From positions 5,580,001 through 5,644,000 of the forward strand of contig NZ_CP027706.1 of the NCBI RefSeq assembly GCF_003850565.1: a DNA stretch of 64,000 nucleotides, read 5' to 3'. The DNA comes from Pseudomonas sessilinigenes (GTDB lineage: Bacteria > Pseudomonadota > Gammaproteobacteria > Pseudomonadales > Pseudomonadaceae). This document shows, one piece after another, positions 49,079-57,646 of the stretch. The notes beneath the pieces are model-generated. The model ran no database searches. It was not told the origin of the DNA and saw nothing but the letters and a program-made list of their open reading frames with translations. The position numbers and the translations under genes were made by a program. The first letter of the stretch is position 1. Each line of letters starts with the position of its first letter.

Positions 49079-49169
49079 TGGGCGCGTGGAATCGGTCTAT
49101 TCAAGAAGGCTGAAAGATAAGCACTAGAGCGGTTTTAGCAAAGCGCCTTTACCGGCAATTTACCTTTGC

Positions 49170-49188
49170 CTGACGTTTTAACGTTCAG
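49170..49188. promoter_or_regulatory. Inverted repeat upstream of muxA
   Basis: CTGACGTT-TT-AACGTTCAG: two arms that pair apart from one extra base. It lies in the 178-bp gap between muxA and tpx, about 92-110 bp upstream of the muxA start, where a repressor or activator operator could sit. The protein that binds it is unknown. Confidence 0.4.
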
Positions 49189-49211
49189 TTCTAACTTACT
49201 GAAGCACAAAT

Positions 49212-49238
49212 AAAAACGGCCTGGACAGGCCAGGCCGT
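49212..49238 (-). terminator. tpx: Intrinsic terminator of tpx
   Basis: On the minus strand: ACGGCCTGG, five-base loop CCTGT, CCAGGCCGT, then TTTTTA. A perfect 9-bp GC-rich stem followed by a T-run, 18 bases past the tpx stop codon, is a textbook rho-independent terminator. Confidence 0.9.
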
Positions 49239-49256
49239 GAATAATTGTAAAAGCGC

Positions 49257-49757
49257 TTACTTGAGCACGGCCAGAGCGGCGTCGTAGTTCGGCTCTTCAG
49301 CGATCTCCTTGACCAGCTCGCTGTGCAGCACTTTGTCGTTTTCATCCAGCACCACCACGGCGCGGGCAGTCAGCCCGGCCAACGGGCCATCGGCGATGGC
49401 CACGCCATAGTTCTCGATGAATTCGCGACCACGCAGGGTCGACAGGTTCTGTACGTTTTCCAGGCCTTCGGCGCCGCAGAAGCGGGCCTGGGCGAACGGC
49501 AGGTCGGCGGAGATGCACAGCACCACGGTGTTGGCCAGGTCATTGGCCTGGGCATTGAACTTGCGCACCGATGTCGCGCAGGTCGGCGTATCGACACTTG
49601 GGAAGATGTTCAGCACCTTGCGCTTGCCGGCCAGGCTGGCCAGGGAGACATCGGCCAGGCCGGCGCCCACCAGGGAGAACGCTGGGGCCTTGGAGCCCAC
49701 TTGTGGCAGTTGACCATTAACCTGGACCGGATTGCCTTTGAGGGTAACTTGAGCCAT
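49257..49757 (-). CDS. tpx: Thiol peroxidase Tpx (atypical 2-Cys peroxiredoxin)
   Basis: Periplasmic or cytoplasmic thioredoxin-dependent peroxidase (166 aa) that reduces H2O2 and organic hydroperoxides. The peroxidatic Cys60 is in [15 protein letters not shown] and the resolving Cys94 in [10 protein letters not shown], at the positions expected for E. coli Tpx; Thr and Arg of the active site are also kept. Length is normal for the family. It has its own terminator and upstream promoter region, so it is monocistronic. The 536-bp gap to the next gene contains an AT-rich patch. Confidence 0.97.
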   Translation of the reverse strand: MAQVTLKGNPVQVNGQLPQVGSKAPAFSLVGAGLADVSLASLAGKRKVLNIFPSVDTPTCATSVRKFNAQANDLANTVVLCISADLPFAQARFCGAEGLENVQNLSTLRGREFIENYGVAIADGPLAGLTARAVVVLDENDKVLHSELVKEIAEEPNYDAALAVLK

Positions 49758-50034
49758 GAACGGAGTCCTTTTTCAGCAGAGGAAATAAAACAGCATCGAG
49801 AAATGATCGAGAGGCCGAAGTTAAGCATGAAACGCTTCAGGCACCTATGCCCGGCAGAACAAATTGTCCGACACGCCCTGCGCCTGCCAAAGAGACGCCA
49901 ATCGTGCCGAATCGATGACCAGGAGCAGCCCCGACAGCATGGCGAACCGCAAGCTCCTTCTCGCCCAAGAAAAAGAGCACCCGCCAGGCCAGGTAACCGG
50001 CTCTCGAAACGGGGCAAAGGGCTACAATCCAGCG

Positions 50035-50175
50035 CCATCAATAAGAACAATTTACATCATATAAATCACATAATTAATTGTTTTATATAGATTTTTATCA
50101 ATCTAGAAAACACATTAAATTAACCATACAAACTACATTGAAATAATTACAAATCACTTTAATATCAATCATCGC
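50035..50175. other. AT-rich patch in the 536-bp gap tpx to J-domain gene
   Basis: Between tpx (start 49757) and the J-domain gene (start 50294) I see no supported gene. The 50035-50175 part is strikingly AT-rich, with runs such as ATAATTAATTGTTTTATATA, against a background of about 60% or more GC. Such patches are typical binding sites for H-NS-like MvaT/MvaU and can also be promoters. Confidence 0.6.
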
Positions 50176-50293
50176 GCGATACGGGGTGCCACCCACCCTG
50201 CCGGCGGTTTTTTCTCGTGAAACACGTCCACTCAGTAGTATCATCACGCCATTATCGATCCTTGCCGCGGTTTTCATGGAGTCGTACCGCCCA

Positions 50294-51931
50294 ATGAGTT
50301 GCTGGACCCTGCTTGGCCTACCGGCCACCTCCGATACCCGCTCCATCAAGCGCCACTACGCCAAACTGCTGAAACAGACCCGCCCGGACGAAGACCCGGA
50401 GGGTTTCCAGCGCCTGCGCGACGCCTATGAGCAGGCCTTGGAGCAGGCCCACTGGATGACCGAGGCCGAAGGCGAGGACATCCCGCAACCGGCGCCCTGC
50501 CTCGACGACCTCCCAGTACTCCAGGCCCCGGCACCACTGTCTCCGGCACAACGGGTCGCACCGCTGCTGGAAGGCATTCGCATCGAGCAACTGGATCAAC
50601 GCCATCGACAGGCCCTGGAGGCCGACTGCCTGCTGGAGTTCGAGCTGGGCTTGCTGCGCCATTGCGTGGAGCACCCCGAACAATCCAGCCAACTGCTGGC
50701 CTGGGCCCTGGGTACTTTCCACTGGCTCACCGCCTGGCAACGCCTGGAGCTGCCGGAGTACCTGACCGACACGCTGTTGCAACAATGCCGACAGGCCCTT
50801 GAGCAACCCTTGCGCGAGGCCCTGGAGCACCAGGACGCCGAGGCCTTCACCCACGTCTATGCGGCGCACGCGCAACAGGACTGGTTGCACAGCCTGGACC
50901 AGCGTCAATGGTTCAACCAATGCCTGGCGACGATGTTGCTGGAAAGCCCCTACTGGTCCAGCGAGGTCTTCCGGGCTGTCTGCGCCGGCCAGGGTTGGCA
51001 GGAGGGCAAGGACAACGCCTGCCCACCCCAGGCATGGCAGCGCCTGCTGGAGCGCGATGAGGCCCCAGTGTTCATTGCCCGCCAGCGGACCCTGGCCACA
51101 CAACCGCCGGCATCCCCCGAGCAACGAGCCGCCTACCTGTTGCTGGCGCCCATCAGCCTCGGGCGCCGCCGGGCCTTCGCCCGACGCCTGAACGAAGAAG
51201 ACTGGGCCAGCTGTCGCAAACTCAGCTCCCGCCTGCATGCCGACCATCCACTGCTCGCCGCCCAGATGCCGGGCAGTACGCCATTCTTCTGGCGCGACTG
51301 GGAGTTCGCGTTCAATTCCTGGCCGATGTACCTGGCGCTGTTCAGCGCCTGCCTGGCCGGAGCCTTGGCCCGCTATGCCCCGCAAAGCAACAGCCTGGGA
51401 GAGATCATCGGAGTCACGCTGTTCTGGAGTGCCTGCTTCGCCGCCTCCGCGGCGCTCCTGCATTGGCTCTGGCAACCCCTGGCCCATCGCCTGTGGGCCC
51501 GTGATCATCGTCTCGGCAGCCGCCTGCCGAGCTGGCTGAATCCCAACCAGCGCTTGCTGCCCCTGCGGGACCTGTTACCGGTAGCCGTGCTCGGCCCGGT
51601 CCTGGGTTACGTCTGCGGCCCAATCAGCGCCTTGGTTTACCTGGCGGTCCTGCCGAGCATCGCTCTGGTGCGCAACATCGAGTTCAAGCACGGCATGCCC
51701 TGGCGTCAGCTCGCCCCCTGGCAACGACGCCTACTGGGCGGCCTGGGCTGCGTGCTGTTGGCCGCCGGCCTGCTGGCGATCAAGCTGCTGGGCGACTACG
51801 GCACGGTCACCGCTAACCAGGGCCTGCAACAATGGAGCGAACGCCTGTGCGCACGGATGCCAGCCAACGCCCCTGACTGCGCCGCGCCGGCCACCCGCGC
51901 CCAGTGGTACGGCCGGGAGGGCACGCCATGA
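50294..51931 (+). CDS. J-domain membrane protein
   Basis: A 545-residue protein with an N-terminal J-domain-like segment: CWTLLGLPATSDTRSIKRHY, then AKLLKQTRPDEDPEGFQRLR and DAYEQAL. The invariant HPD motif that stimulates DnaK reads RPD here, so chaperone activation may differ or be absent. A long helical middle region follows. The C-terminal third has about four or five predicted membrane helices (MYLALFSACLAGALARY, TLFWSACFAASAALLHWLW, LLPVAVLGPVLGYVCGPISA, LGGLGCVLLAAGLLAIKLL). ATG 50294 has GGAG eleven bases upstream; the frame opens earlier, at 50186, in the AT-rich patch. Its stop overlaps the next gene by ATGA, so the two are coupled. Confidence 0.72.
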   Translation: MSCWTLLGLPATSDTRSIKRHYAKLLKQTRPDEDPEGFQRLRDAYEQALEQAHWMTEAEGEDIPQPAPCLDDLPVLQAPAPLSPAQRVAPLLEGIRIEQLDQRHRQALEADCLLEFELGLLRHCVEHPEQSSQLLAWALGTFHWLTAWQRLELPEYLTDTLLQQCRQALEQPLREALEHQDAEAFTHVYAAHAQQDWLHSLDQRQWFNQCLATMLLESPYWSSEVFRAVCAGQGWQEGKDNACPPQAWQRLLERDEAPVFIARQRTLATQPPASPEQRAAYLLLAPISLGRRRAFARRLNEEDWASCRKLSSRLHADHPLLAAQMPGSTPFFWRDWEFAFNSWPMYLALFSACLAGALARYAPQSNSLGEIIGVTLFWSACFAASAALLHWLWQPLAHRLWARDHRLGSRLPSWLNPNQRLLPLRDLLPVAVLGPVLGYVCGPISALVYLAVLPSIALVRNIEFKHGMPWRQLAPWQRRLLGGLGCVLLAAGLLAIKLLGDYGTVTANQGLQQWSERLCARMPANAPDCAAPATRAQWYGREGTP

Positions 51932-52902
51932 ACCCCAATTGGTTATTTCCGATCGGCCTGGGCCTGAGTTTAGCCCTGTTCGGGCTGGCCGGTTCCAGCA
52001 AGCAGTTGGGACAAATCGATCTCTGGCTCGATCACCGGGACAGCCCCTATACCGCCCAGGCCAACGCCCTGAATCCGATCATCGATTGCATGAACCAGGT
52101 GGATGTACCCTGGCGCGCAGTGCACCAAGCCTATCTGGCCGAGGGCAAGCCGCGCTCGGCGGCCCCTGGAGCCTATGACCTGCGCAGCCAGGGCGGGCCG
52201 GACATCGACCTGGCCTATCGCAGCTCCTGCAGCGGTGACATTGGCGCCAAGCTGCGCAGCCTCGACCCCGAAAGCCCCCTGCTGGCCGCCACCGAGCGCT
52301 ACCAACAAGTGCTTGCGCGCTTCGTCGCCCTGACCGGGGACGCACACCTGCACCGCCTGGGCCTCGGCCGAAGACTGGATGAAGCACAGCTCGATGAACG
52401 GGTACGGCAACTGGAGATCCAGGCCCCGGACTATCTGCAAGCCTCGAACGCTGTGCGCCAGTTGCTACAGCCGCAGGATATCGAGCACCGCCCCCAGCAG
52501 TTGCAGCGCCTGGAGCAGCGCCTGGGCCGTAACGTCCACTGGGCTTTGCTCAACTACATGATCCAGGCCCGAAGCACCATGGACCTGCTCGACCATGGCA
52601 TTCGCCAGCGCACCCTGACCCCGGCGCAATTGACCCAAGCCACCCAGGAACTACGCCAGGCCTGGGATGCCCGGCAACAGTTCATCGGCGGAATCCAGGA
52701 CAAGGACACCCGCGAGGCCCTGTACCTCTGGCAACTGATCGCCGCTCCCAGCCAGCATTACCTGCAGGCCCTGGACACCCTGCACCGGGACTGGCTGCAG
52801 CACGCCGAACCGCAGCGCCTGAGCGAGGACTTCCACGCCGTGGCCCAGGGCTACGACCAGATGCTCTATCACTACAACCAGCTGGCGCGTAGCCGTTATT
52901 GA
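51928..52902 (+). CDS. Putative DUF3829 (YiiG-like) exported protein
   Basis: A 324-residue protein with an N-terminal hydrophobic segment (LFPIGLGLSLALFGLAG) that may be a signal anchor, followed by an all-helical region. The segment LNPIIDCMNQVDVPWRAVHQ resembles the DUF3829 (E. coli YiiG) pattern of a short helical motif and later long helices. No Cys at a lipobox position is visible. The start is coupled by ATGA to the J-domain gene, with GGGAGGG just upstream. The two genes may act together, for example one anchoring a cytoplasmic chaperone and the other in the periplasm; this is speculation. Confidence 0.55.
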   Translation: MNPNWLFPIGLGLSLALFGLAGSSKQLGQIDLWLDHRDSPYTAQANALNPIIDCMNQVDVPWRAVHQAYLAEGKPRSAAPGAYDLRSQGGPDIDLAYRSSCSGDIGAKLRSLDPESPLLAATERYQQVLARFVALTGDAHLHRLGLGRRLDEAQLDERVRQLEIQAPDYLQASNAVRQLLQPQDIEHRPQQLQRLEQRLGRNVHWALLNYMIQARSTMDLLDHGIRQRTLTPAQLTQATQELRQAWDARQQFIGGIQDKDTREALYLWQLIAAPSQHYLQALDTLHRDWLQHAEPQRLSEDFHAVAQGYDQMLYHYNQLARSRY

Positions 52903-52906
52903 AAGC

Positions 52907-52926
52907 GCTGCCCAAGCCAGGGCAGC
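52907..52926. terminator. Hairpin between convergent genes
   Basis: GCTGCCC, loop AAGCCA, GGGCAGC: a perfect 7-bp stem located between the convergent DUF3829-like and DUF3313 genes. It probably ends both transcripts, though neither strand has a long T-run. Confidence 0.5.
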
Positions 52927-52936
52927 ACTGCCCGAC

Positions 52937-53608
52937 TCATTTGTTCTTCAGTTGCACATAGGACTGGTGCAGGTCCGAGGCCCAGCTGTCGATGACGCTC
53001 TTCACATCGCTGGCCTGCATCACCTGGGTGTCGTTATCCAGGGACTTCCCGGTGCCCTTGCGCACCACTTCGGCGATCACTCGGTTGCTGCCACCATCGA
53101 GGAAGGCCGCCTCGGTACCCAGGGTGGTCTCCTGGTCACGAATACCACTGGCCGTGCTGACCGCAGCCGCGACCAGGGCGATGGGGATGATCTCGTAGGG
53201 CTTGAGCCCCTCGGTCTTGCTGCTCACCGCAGTAATCGCGGCCCGTACCACCACCACGCCAGGTCCTGGCCCTGTGGCCAGCGACATGGATTTGCCAAGC
53301 TCGCGCTTGAGCGCCTCATCGTAGTAGCGGGTGATACCGGACAAGGTGCTCTGGGGAATCTTCACCGTCGGCTGCGGTTGCGGGTAGAACTGGGTCGGCT
53401 CGATGTACACGCTGGTATAGCGGTCCAACTTGAGCTGGGGATCGATCCAGCGCATCACCTGTACCCCGGAGGGCGACTTGGCCTGCTTGAGCAGGCTGTA
53501 GTCGCTTAGAAACCCGGAGTAGTCCTCGGGCCGGGTCTCGTGGCTGGAGCAGCCCACCACTGCGAGGGAGGCAAGGCACAGGGTGCCAAGGGTCAGTGCA
53601 AGCTTCAT
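52937..53608 (-). CDS. DUF3313 lipoprotein
   Basis: A 223-residue lipoprotein: the signal is LALTLGTLCLASLAVVG followed by Cys (lipobox VVGC). The mature part shows DUF3313 features: YSGFLSDYSLLKQ, TSVYIEPTQFYPQPQP and the long strand region GVVVVRAAITAVSSKT, plus a moderately hydrophobic stretch in IPIALVAAAVSTASGI. These are outer- or inner-membrane-anchored proteins of unknown role; Asp-Asp after the Cys is absent, so outer-membrane sorting is likely. ATG 53608 has AGGAG six bases upstream; the frame extends further without a ribosome site. Monocistronic. Confidence 0.85.
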   Translation of the reverse strand: MKLALTLGTLCLASLAVVGCSSHETRPEDYSGFLSDYSLLKQAKSPSGVQVMRWIDPQLKLDRYTSVYIEPTQFYPQPQPTVKIPQSTLSGITRYYDEALKRELGKSMSLATGPGPGVVVVRAAITAVSSKTEGLKPYEIIPIALVAAAVSTASGIRDQETTLGTEAAFLDGGSNRVIAEVVRKGTGKSLDNDTQVMQASDVKSVIDSWASDLHQSYVQLKNK

Positions 53609-53723
53609 GGATAACTCCTGTAGGTGAAGCAGCCATGGACTGGCTAGGGGAACTACAGGTATAGCCAAAAGCCTTGGCTTGCGCCGCCAACCTGTGGGGC
53701 GACACAGGAATTGGGCAAGGAAC

Positions 53724-54218
53724 CTAGCGTCGGCGGAACAGCGGTCGCGGCTCGATCACCGAGCGCCCATACAGCACGCTCATGCCGGCCAGCCCCTTGA
53801 GTGCGTCCAGGGCGCATTTGTCCTCGCGCACGGCAAAACTGTCGAAACCGCACTGGCGCATATGGCTCAACTGGTCACGCAGCACATCGCCAATGGCCCG
53901 CAGTTCCCCACTCCAGCCCAGGCGAGTGCGCAACAGGTACGCCTGGCTGTAGCCCCGACCATCGCGAAAGCTGGGAAAGTCCACCGCCACCAGGGGAATC
54001 AGCCTGAACCAGGGCTTGAGGCTTTCCACCTCATCGTCCGGGCCGATCCACACGGCGTCCCGGGCCGGGTGATGCTCGATGCGACGCATCAACCAGCGGC
54101 CCAGCGGCAGGATCAACGGGCCATCAGGCAATGGGTCCTCAAGCCCTCGTACCAGGTGCCAGGCGTCGTCCTCCACCAACTGGGCCTCGCCCTCGTGCAA
54201 ACGCAGCAGGTTGTTCAT
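53724..54218 (-). CDS. DUF934 protein linked to siroheme reductase
   Basis: A 164-residue soluble protein of the DUF934 family, which in proteobacteria is usually coded beside sulfite or nitrite reductases and may help assemble or reduce them. Visible features are the conserved core LVAVDFPSFRDGRGYSQAYL and the LRDQLSHMRQCGFDSFAVRE region, with one Cys near each end. The GGAGGAGGT ribosome site and the ATGA overlap with the upstream reductase stop codon set the start. It matches P. aeruginosa PA4129 by memory, next to PA4130. Precise role unknown. Confidence 0.85.
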   Translation of the reverse strand: MNNLLRLHEGEAQLVEDDAWHLVRGLEDPLPDGPLILPLGRWLMRRIEHHPARDAVWIGPDDEVESLKPWFRLIPLVAVDFPSFRDGRGYSQAYLLRTRLGWSGELRAIGDVLRDQLSHMRQCGFDSFAVREDKCALDALKGLAGMSVLYGRSVIEPRPLFRRR

Positions 54219-55885
54219 GCCGGCACCTCCTCCTTGGGGTAGACCTTCTCCTTGAACGGCTCCAGGCCAATGCGCTGCAAGGTATCGATAAACGGCTCGT
54301 CGCTTTCGCGATAACGCACGAACGTGCCGATGATCCGCTCGATAACCTGGGGGATTTCCTCGGCGCTGAAGGACGGCCCGATCACCTTGCCCAGCGCACT
54401 GTCCTTGCCCTGGGCGCCACCCAGGGTGACCTGGAACCACTCCTGGCCATTCTTGTCGACCCCGAGGATGCCGATATTGCCGATGTGATGATGGCCGCAG
54501 GCGTTCATGCAACCGGAGATGTTCAGGCTGATGTCCCCCAGGTCGTGGACATAGTCCAGATTGTCGAAACGCTGCTGGATAGCCTGGGCGATGGGAATCG
54601 AGCGGGCATTGGCCAAGGCGCAGAAATCGCCCCCGGGGCAGGCGATGATGTCCGTCAGCAAGCCCGCATTGGCCATGCCCAGCCCGTTGTCGCACGCCAG
54701 TTGCCACAGCTCGTACAGCCGTGCCTTGGGCACATCCGGCAGGACGATGTTCTGCTCGTGGGCGATGCGGATTTCACCGAAGCCGAAGCGCTCGGACCAA
54801 TCGGCCACCGCCTCCATCTGCAGCCCGGTGACATCTCCCGGCGGCGCCGCCATGCCCGGCTTGGTCGAAAGCACCGCACTGGCGTAACCCGGCACCTTGT
54901 GCGGCTGGACGTTATGCGTCACCCAGCGGGCAAAGGCCGGGGACTCGGCCAGGCGGCTGCCGTACTCCAGGTCGGTGTCCCCCAGGTGTTCATAGATAGG
55001 TGGCACGAAGGCACTGGCGACCCGCTGGAACTCGGCCTCGGTGAGCTGCGCCGGACCGTCCCTGAGGTGCTGCCACTCCTCCTCCACTTCCCGGGCGAAA
55101 GCCTCGATGCCCAGGGCCTTGACCAGGATCTTGATCCGCGCCTTGTACTTGTTGTCCCGCCGGCCATGGCGGTTGTAGACCCGCAGCACCGCCTCGACGT
55201 ACGACAGCAGGTGTTGCCAGGGCAAGCCTTCGCGGATCTGCTGGCTGAGGATCGGCGTGCGCCCCAGGCCGCCGCCGACCATGACTCGCAGCAACATCTG
55301 GCCATCGGCGGCGCGATACAGGTAGAGGCCGATGTCATGCATCATGATCGCCGCACGATCCTCGTGCGCCGAACAGATAGCGATCTTGAACTTGCGCGGC
55401 AGGAACAGGAACTCCGGATTGATGGTCGACCACTGGCGCAGGATCTCCGCCAGCGGGCGCGGGTCCAGCAACTCGTCGGCGGCGACCCCGGCGAAGGCCT
55501 CGGTGGTGATATTGCGCACGCAGTTGCCCGAGGTCTGGATGGCGTGCATTTCTACCGCGGCCAGGCGCTCGAGGATGTCCGGCACCTGGGCCAGTTCAAT
55601 CCAGTTGAACTGCAGGTTCTGGCGAGTGGTGAAATGGCCGTAGCCACGGTCATAGTCCCGGGCAATGCCGGCCAGGGTCCGCATCTGCCGGGCACTCAGG
55701 GTGCCGTAGGGGATCGCCACCCGCAGCATGTAGGCATGCTTTTGCAGGTACAGGCCGTTCTGCAGGCGCAAGGGCAGGAACTCCTCCTCGCTCAACTGCC
55801 CCTCCATGAAGCGCTCGACCTGATCCCGGAACTGCGCCACCCGCTCAAAGACCAGGGCCCGGTCATAGTCGTCGTATTGGTACAT
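54215..55885 (-). CDS. Siroheme nitrite/sulfite reductase-like protein (CysI/PA4130 family)
   Basis: A 556-residue siroheme-4Fe-4S reductase. The N-terminal ferredoxin-like half contains GHFTTRQNLQFNWIEL and SGNCVRNITT. The Fe-S/siroheme ligand Cys are in CPGGDFCALANARS and ISGCMNACGHHHIGNIG, so four Cys are present (C-x5-C and C-x3-C). The substrate could be nitrite or sulfite and cannot be told from sequence. It differs from the usual assimilatory CysI motif and belongs to the branch coupled to DUF934. It matches PA4130 of the cyanide-response cluster by memory. It is divergent from ccoN4. Confidence 0.85.
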   Translation of the reverse strand: MYQYDDYDRALVFERVAQFRDQVERFMEGQLSEEEFLPLRLQNGLYLQKHAYMLRVAIPYGTLSARQMRTLAGIARDYDRGYGHFTTRQNLQFNWIELAQVPDILERLAAVEMHAIQTSGNCVRNITTEAFAGVAADELLDPRPLAEILRQWSTINPEFLFLPRKFKIAICSAHEDRAAIMMHDIGLYLYRAADGQMLLRVMVGGGLGRTPILSQQIREGLPWQHLLSYVEAVLRVYNRHGRRDNKYKARIKILVKALGIEAFAREVEEEWQHLRDGPAQLTEAEFQRVASAFVPPIYEHLGDTDLEYGSRLAESPAFARWVTHNVQPHKVPGYASAVLSTKPGMAAPPGDVTGLQMEAVADWSERFGFGEIRIAHEQNIVLPDVPKARLYELWQLACDNGLGMANAGLLTDIIACPGGDFCALANARSIPIAQAIQQRFDNLDYVHDLGDISLNISGCMNACGHHHIGNIGILGVDKNGQEWFQVTLGGAQGKDSALGKVIGPSFSAEEIPQVIERIIGTFVRYRESDEPFIDTLQRIGLEPFKEKVYPKEEVPA

Positions 55886-55979
55886 GTGCCTACCTCGTCC
55901 TCATCGGTGCTGGTCGTGCTCTAAACGGCGCGTGGGGGTGAGGCGGCGACTATGCGCTTGCGGCGCAGATCGTTACAGA

Positions 55980-56016
55980 GGCAGGTAAAAACTAAAAAAC
56001 CATATCAGCACCTGCC
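55980..56016. promoter_or_regulatory. Inverted repeat in the reductase/ccoN4 divergent promoter
   Basis: GGCAGGT (55980-55986) and ACCTGCC (56010-56016), a perfect 7-bp inverted repeat 23 bases apart. It lies in the 274-bp divergent region between the reductase and ccoN4. The identical wording does not occur upstream of ccoG, so it may act on the reductase side. No binding protein is assigned. Confidence 0.4.
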
Positions 56017-56041
56017 ATGCCGCAGTTTCAATGAGCAAAAT

Positions 56042-56079
56042 CTGATCCGTATTAATGCTGTTTTTCTGAGCCTGTTTTG
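56042..56079 (+). promoter_or_regulatory. Shared bipartite motif, ccoN4 copy (putative MocR operator, also Anr-like)
   Basis: CTGATCCG at 56042-56049 and CTGAGCCTGTTTTG at 56066-56079, again 24 bases from start to start, exactly as at 30751-30788. The direct repeats are CTGATCC and CTGAGCC. The first block also reads CTGAT-CCGT-ATTAA (56042-56055), an imperfect Anr box (TTGAT-N4-ATCAA). It lies about 118 bp before the ccoN4 start. Confidence 0.55.
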
Positions 56080-56159
56080 TTTCTTCCTCGATTCCTACAG
56101 TGCACCCCGTGCCAGACCGGGTGGCCTGGCAAGACCTTGCAACCGTGGAAGCATTGACC

Positions 56160-57587
56160 ATGAACTCAGCAACAATCGGACAGGCCTACAACTACAAGGT
56201 GGTTCGCCAATTCGTCGTCGCCACAGTGGTATGGGGGGTGATCGGCATGGCCATGGGGGTGTGGATCGCCTCGCAACTGGTATGGCCGGAAATGAACTTC
56301 GACCTGCCCTGGACCAGCTTCGGCCGCCTGCGGCCACTGCACACTAGCCTGGTGATCTTCGGTTTCGCCGGCAGCGCCCAGTTCGCCGCCAGCTACTACG
56401 CAGTACAACGTACCTGCCAGGTACGGCTGTTCTCCGACAGCCTGGCCGCCTTCACCTTCTGGGGCTGGCAGGCGGTGATCGTGATCATGCTGGTGACCCT
56501 GCCCCTGGGCTACACCACCACCAAGGAATACGCCGAGATCGAATTCGCCGGCGCCGTGTGGATGGCCGTGGTCTGGGTGGTGTACGGCATTGTGTTCTTC
56601 ACCACTGTGGTGCAGCGCAAGAGCCAGCACATCTATGTCGGCAACTGGTTCTTCGGTGCGTTCATCCTGGTGATCGCCATGCTCCACGTGGTCAACCACC
56701 TGTCGATCCCGGTGGACTGGTTCAAGTCCTACCCGGTGTACTCCGGGGCCACCGATGCCATGGTCCAGTGGTGGTACGGCCACAACGCCGTGGGCTTCTT
56801 CCTGACCACCGGCTTCCTGGGGATGATGTACTACTTCGTGCCCAAGCAAGTGGGGCGCCCGGTGTACTCCTACCGCCTGTCCATCGTGCACTTCTGGGCG
56901 CTGATCACCCTGTACATCTGGGCCGGTCCGCACCACCTGCACTACACCGCGCTGCCGGACTGGGCGCAATCGCTGGGCATGGCCATGTCGCTGATCCTCC
57001 TGGCACCCAGCTGGGGCGGCATGATCAACGGCATGATGACCCTCTCGGGCGCCTGGCATAAGCTGCGCACCGACCCGATCCTGCGGTTCCTGGTGCTGTC
57101 CCTGGCGTTCTACGGCATGTCGACCTTCGAGGGCCCGATGATGGCGATCAAGACCGTGAACGCCCTCTCCCACTACACCGACTGGACCATCGGCCACGTG
57201 CACGCCGGGGCCTTGGGCTGGGTGGCGATGATCACCTTCGGCGCCATCTACCACATGGTGCCCAAGGTCTTCGGCCGCGAGCAGATGTACAGCGTGCCGC
57301 TGATCAACCTGCACTTCTGGCTGGCCACCATCGGCACCGTGCTCTACATCGCCTCGATGTGGGTCAACGGCATCACCCAGGGCCTGATGTGGCGTGCGGT
57401 CAACGAAGACGGCACCCTCACCTACTCCTTCGTCGAGGCCCTGCTGGCCAGCCACCCGGGCTTCGTGGTGCGGTTTGCCGGCGGCGTGTTCTTCCTCAGC
57501 GGCATGCTGCTGATGGCCTACAACACCTGGCGCACCGTGCGCGTGGCCGATAGCCGGCTGGCACTGAACGACGCCCAGATCGCCTGA
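56160..57587 (+). CDS. ccoN4: Orphan cbb3-type cytochrome c oxidase catalytic subunit CcoN
   Basis: Catalytic subunit I (475 aa) of a high-affinity cbb3 oxidase, with about 12 helices. All six heme and copper ligands are present at the expected spacing: His61 ([11 protein letters not shown]), His208 ([11 protein letters not shown], CuB), His258/259 ([15 protein letters not shown], CuB) and His346/348 ([12 protein letters not shown], heme ligands). Each lies one residue beyond the P. stutzeri CcoN positions. No ccoO, ccoP or second ccoN is nearby, so it must assemble with subunits coded elsewhere. In P. aeruginosa the matching CcoN4 (PA4133, from memory) is induced by cyanide and gives cyanide tolerance. 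A GGAAG ribosome site precedes the ATG. Confidence 0.93.
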   Translation: MNSATIGQAYNYKVVRQFVVATVVWGVIGMAMGVWIASQLVWPEMNFDLPWTSFGRLRPLHTSLVIFGFAGSAQFAASYYAVQRTCQVRLFSDSLAAFTFWGWQAVIVIMLVTLPLGYTTTKEYAEIEFAGAVWMAVVWVVYGIVFFTTVVQRKSQHIYVGNWFFGAFILVIAMLHVVNHLSIPVDWFKSYPVYSGATDAMVQWWYGHNAVGFFLTTGFLGMMYYFVPKQVGRPVYSYRLSIVHFWALITLYIWAGPHHLHYTALPDWAQSLGMAMSLILLAPSWGGMINGMMTLSGAWHKLRTDPILRFLVLSLAFYGMSTFEGPMMAIKTVNALSHYTDWTIGHVHAGALGWVAMITFGAIYHMVPKVFGREQMYSVPLINLHFWLATIGTVLYIASMWVNGITQGLMWRAVNEDGTLTYSFVEALLASHPGFVVRFAGGVFFLSGMLLMAYNTWRTVRVADSRLALNDAQIA

Positions 57588-57600
57588 CCCACCCCCTGCA

Positions 57601-57621
57601 CGCCGGCCCCAGGGGCCGGCG
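57601..57621. repeat. Perfect hairpin between ccoN4 and the CcoQ-like gene
   Basis: CGCCGGCCC, loop CAG, GGGCCGGCG: a 9-bp GC stem 13 bases past the ccoN4 stop codon and 26 bases before the next start. It is not followed by a T-run. It may stabilise the ccoN4 message or set the ratio of the two proteins. Confidence 0.6.
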
Positions 57622-57646
57622 TTGCCAATCTCGGGAGCACCACACG

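Noticed and set aside
53691..53708. Terminator of the reductase-DUF934 operon
   Set aside because: CCTGTG/CACAGG is a short stem and no T-run follows on the minus strand; too weak to call.
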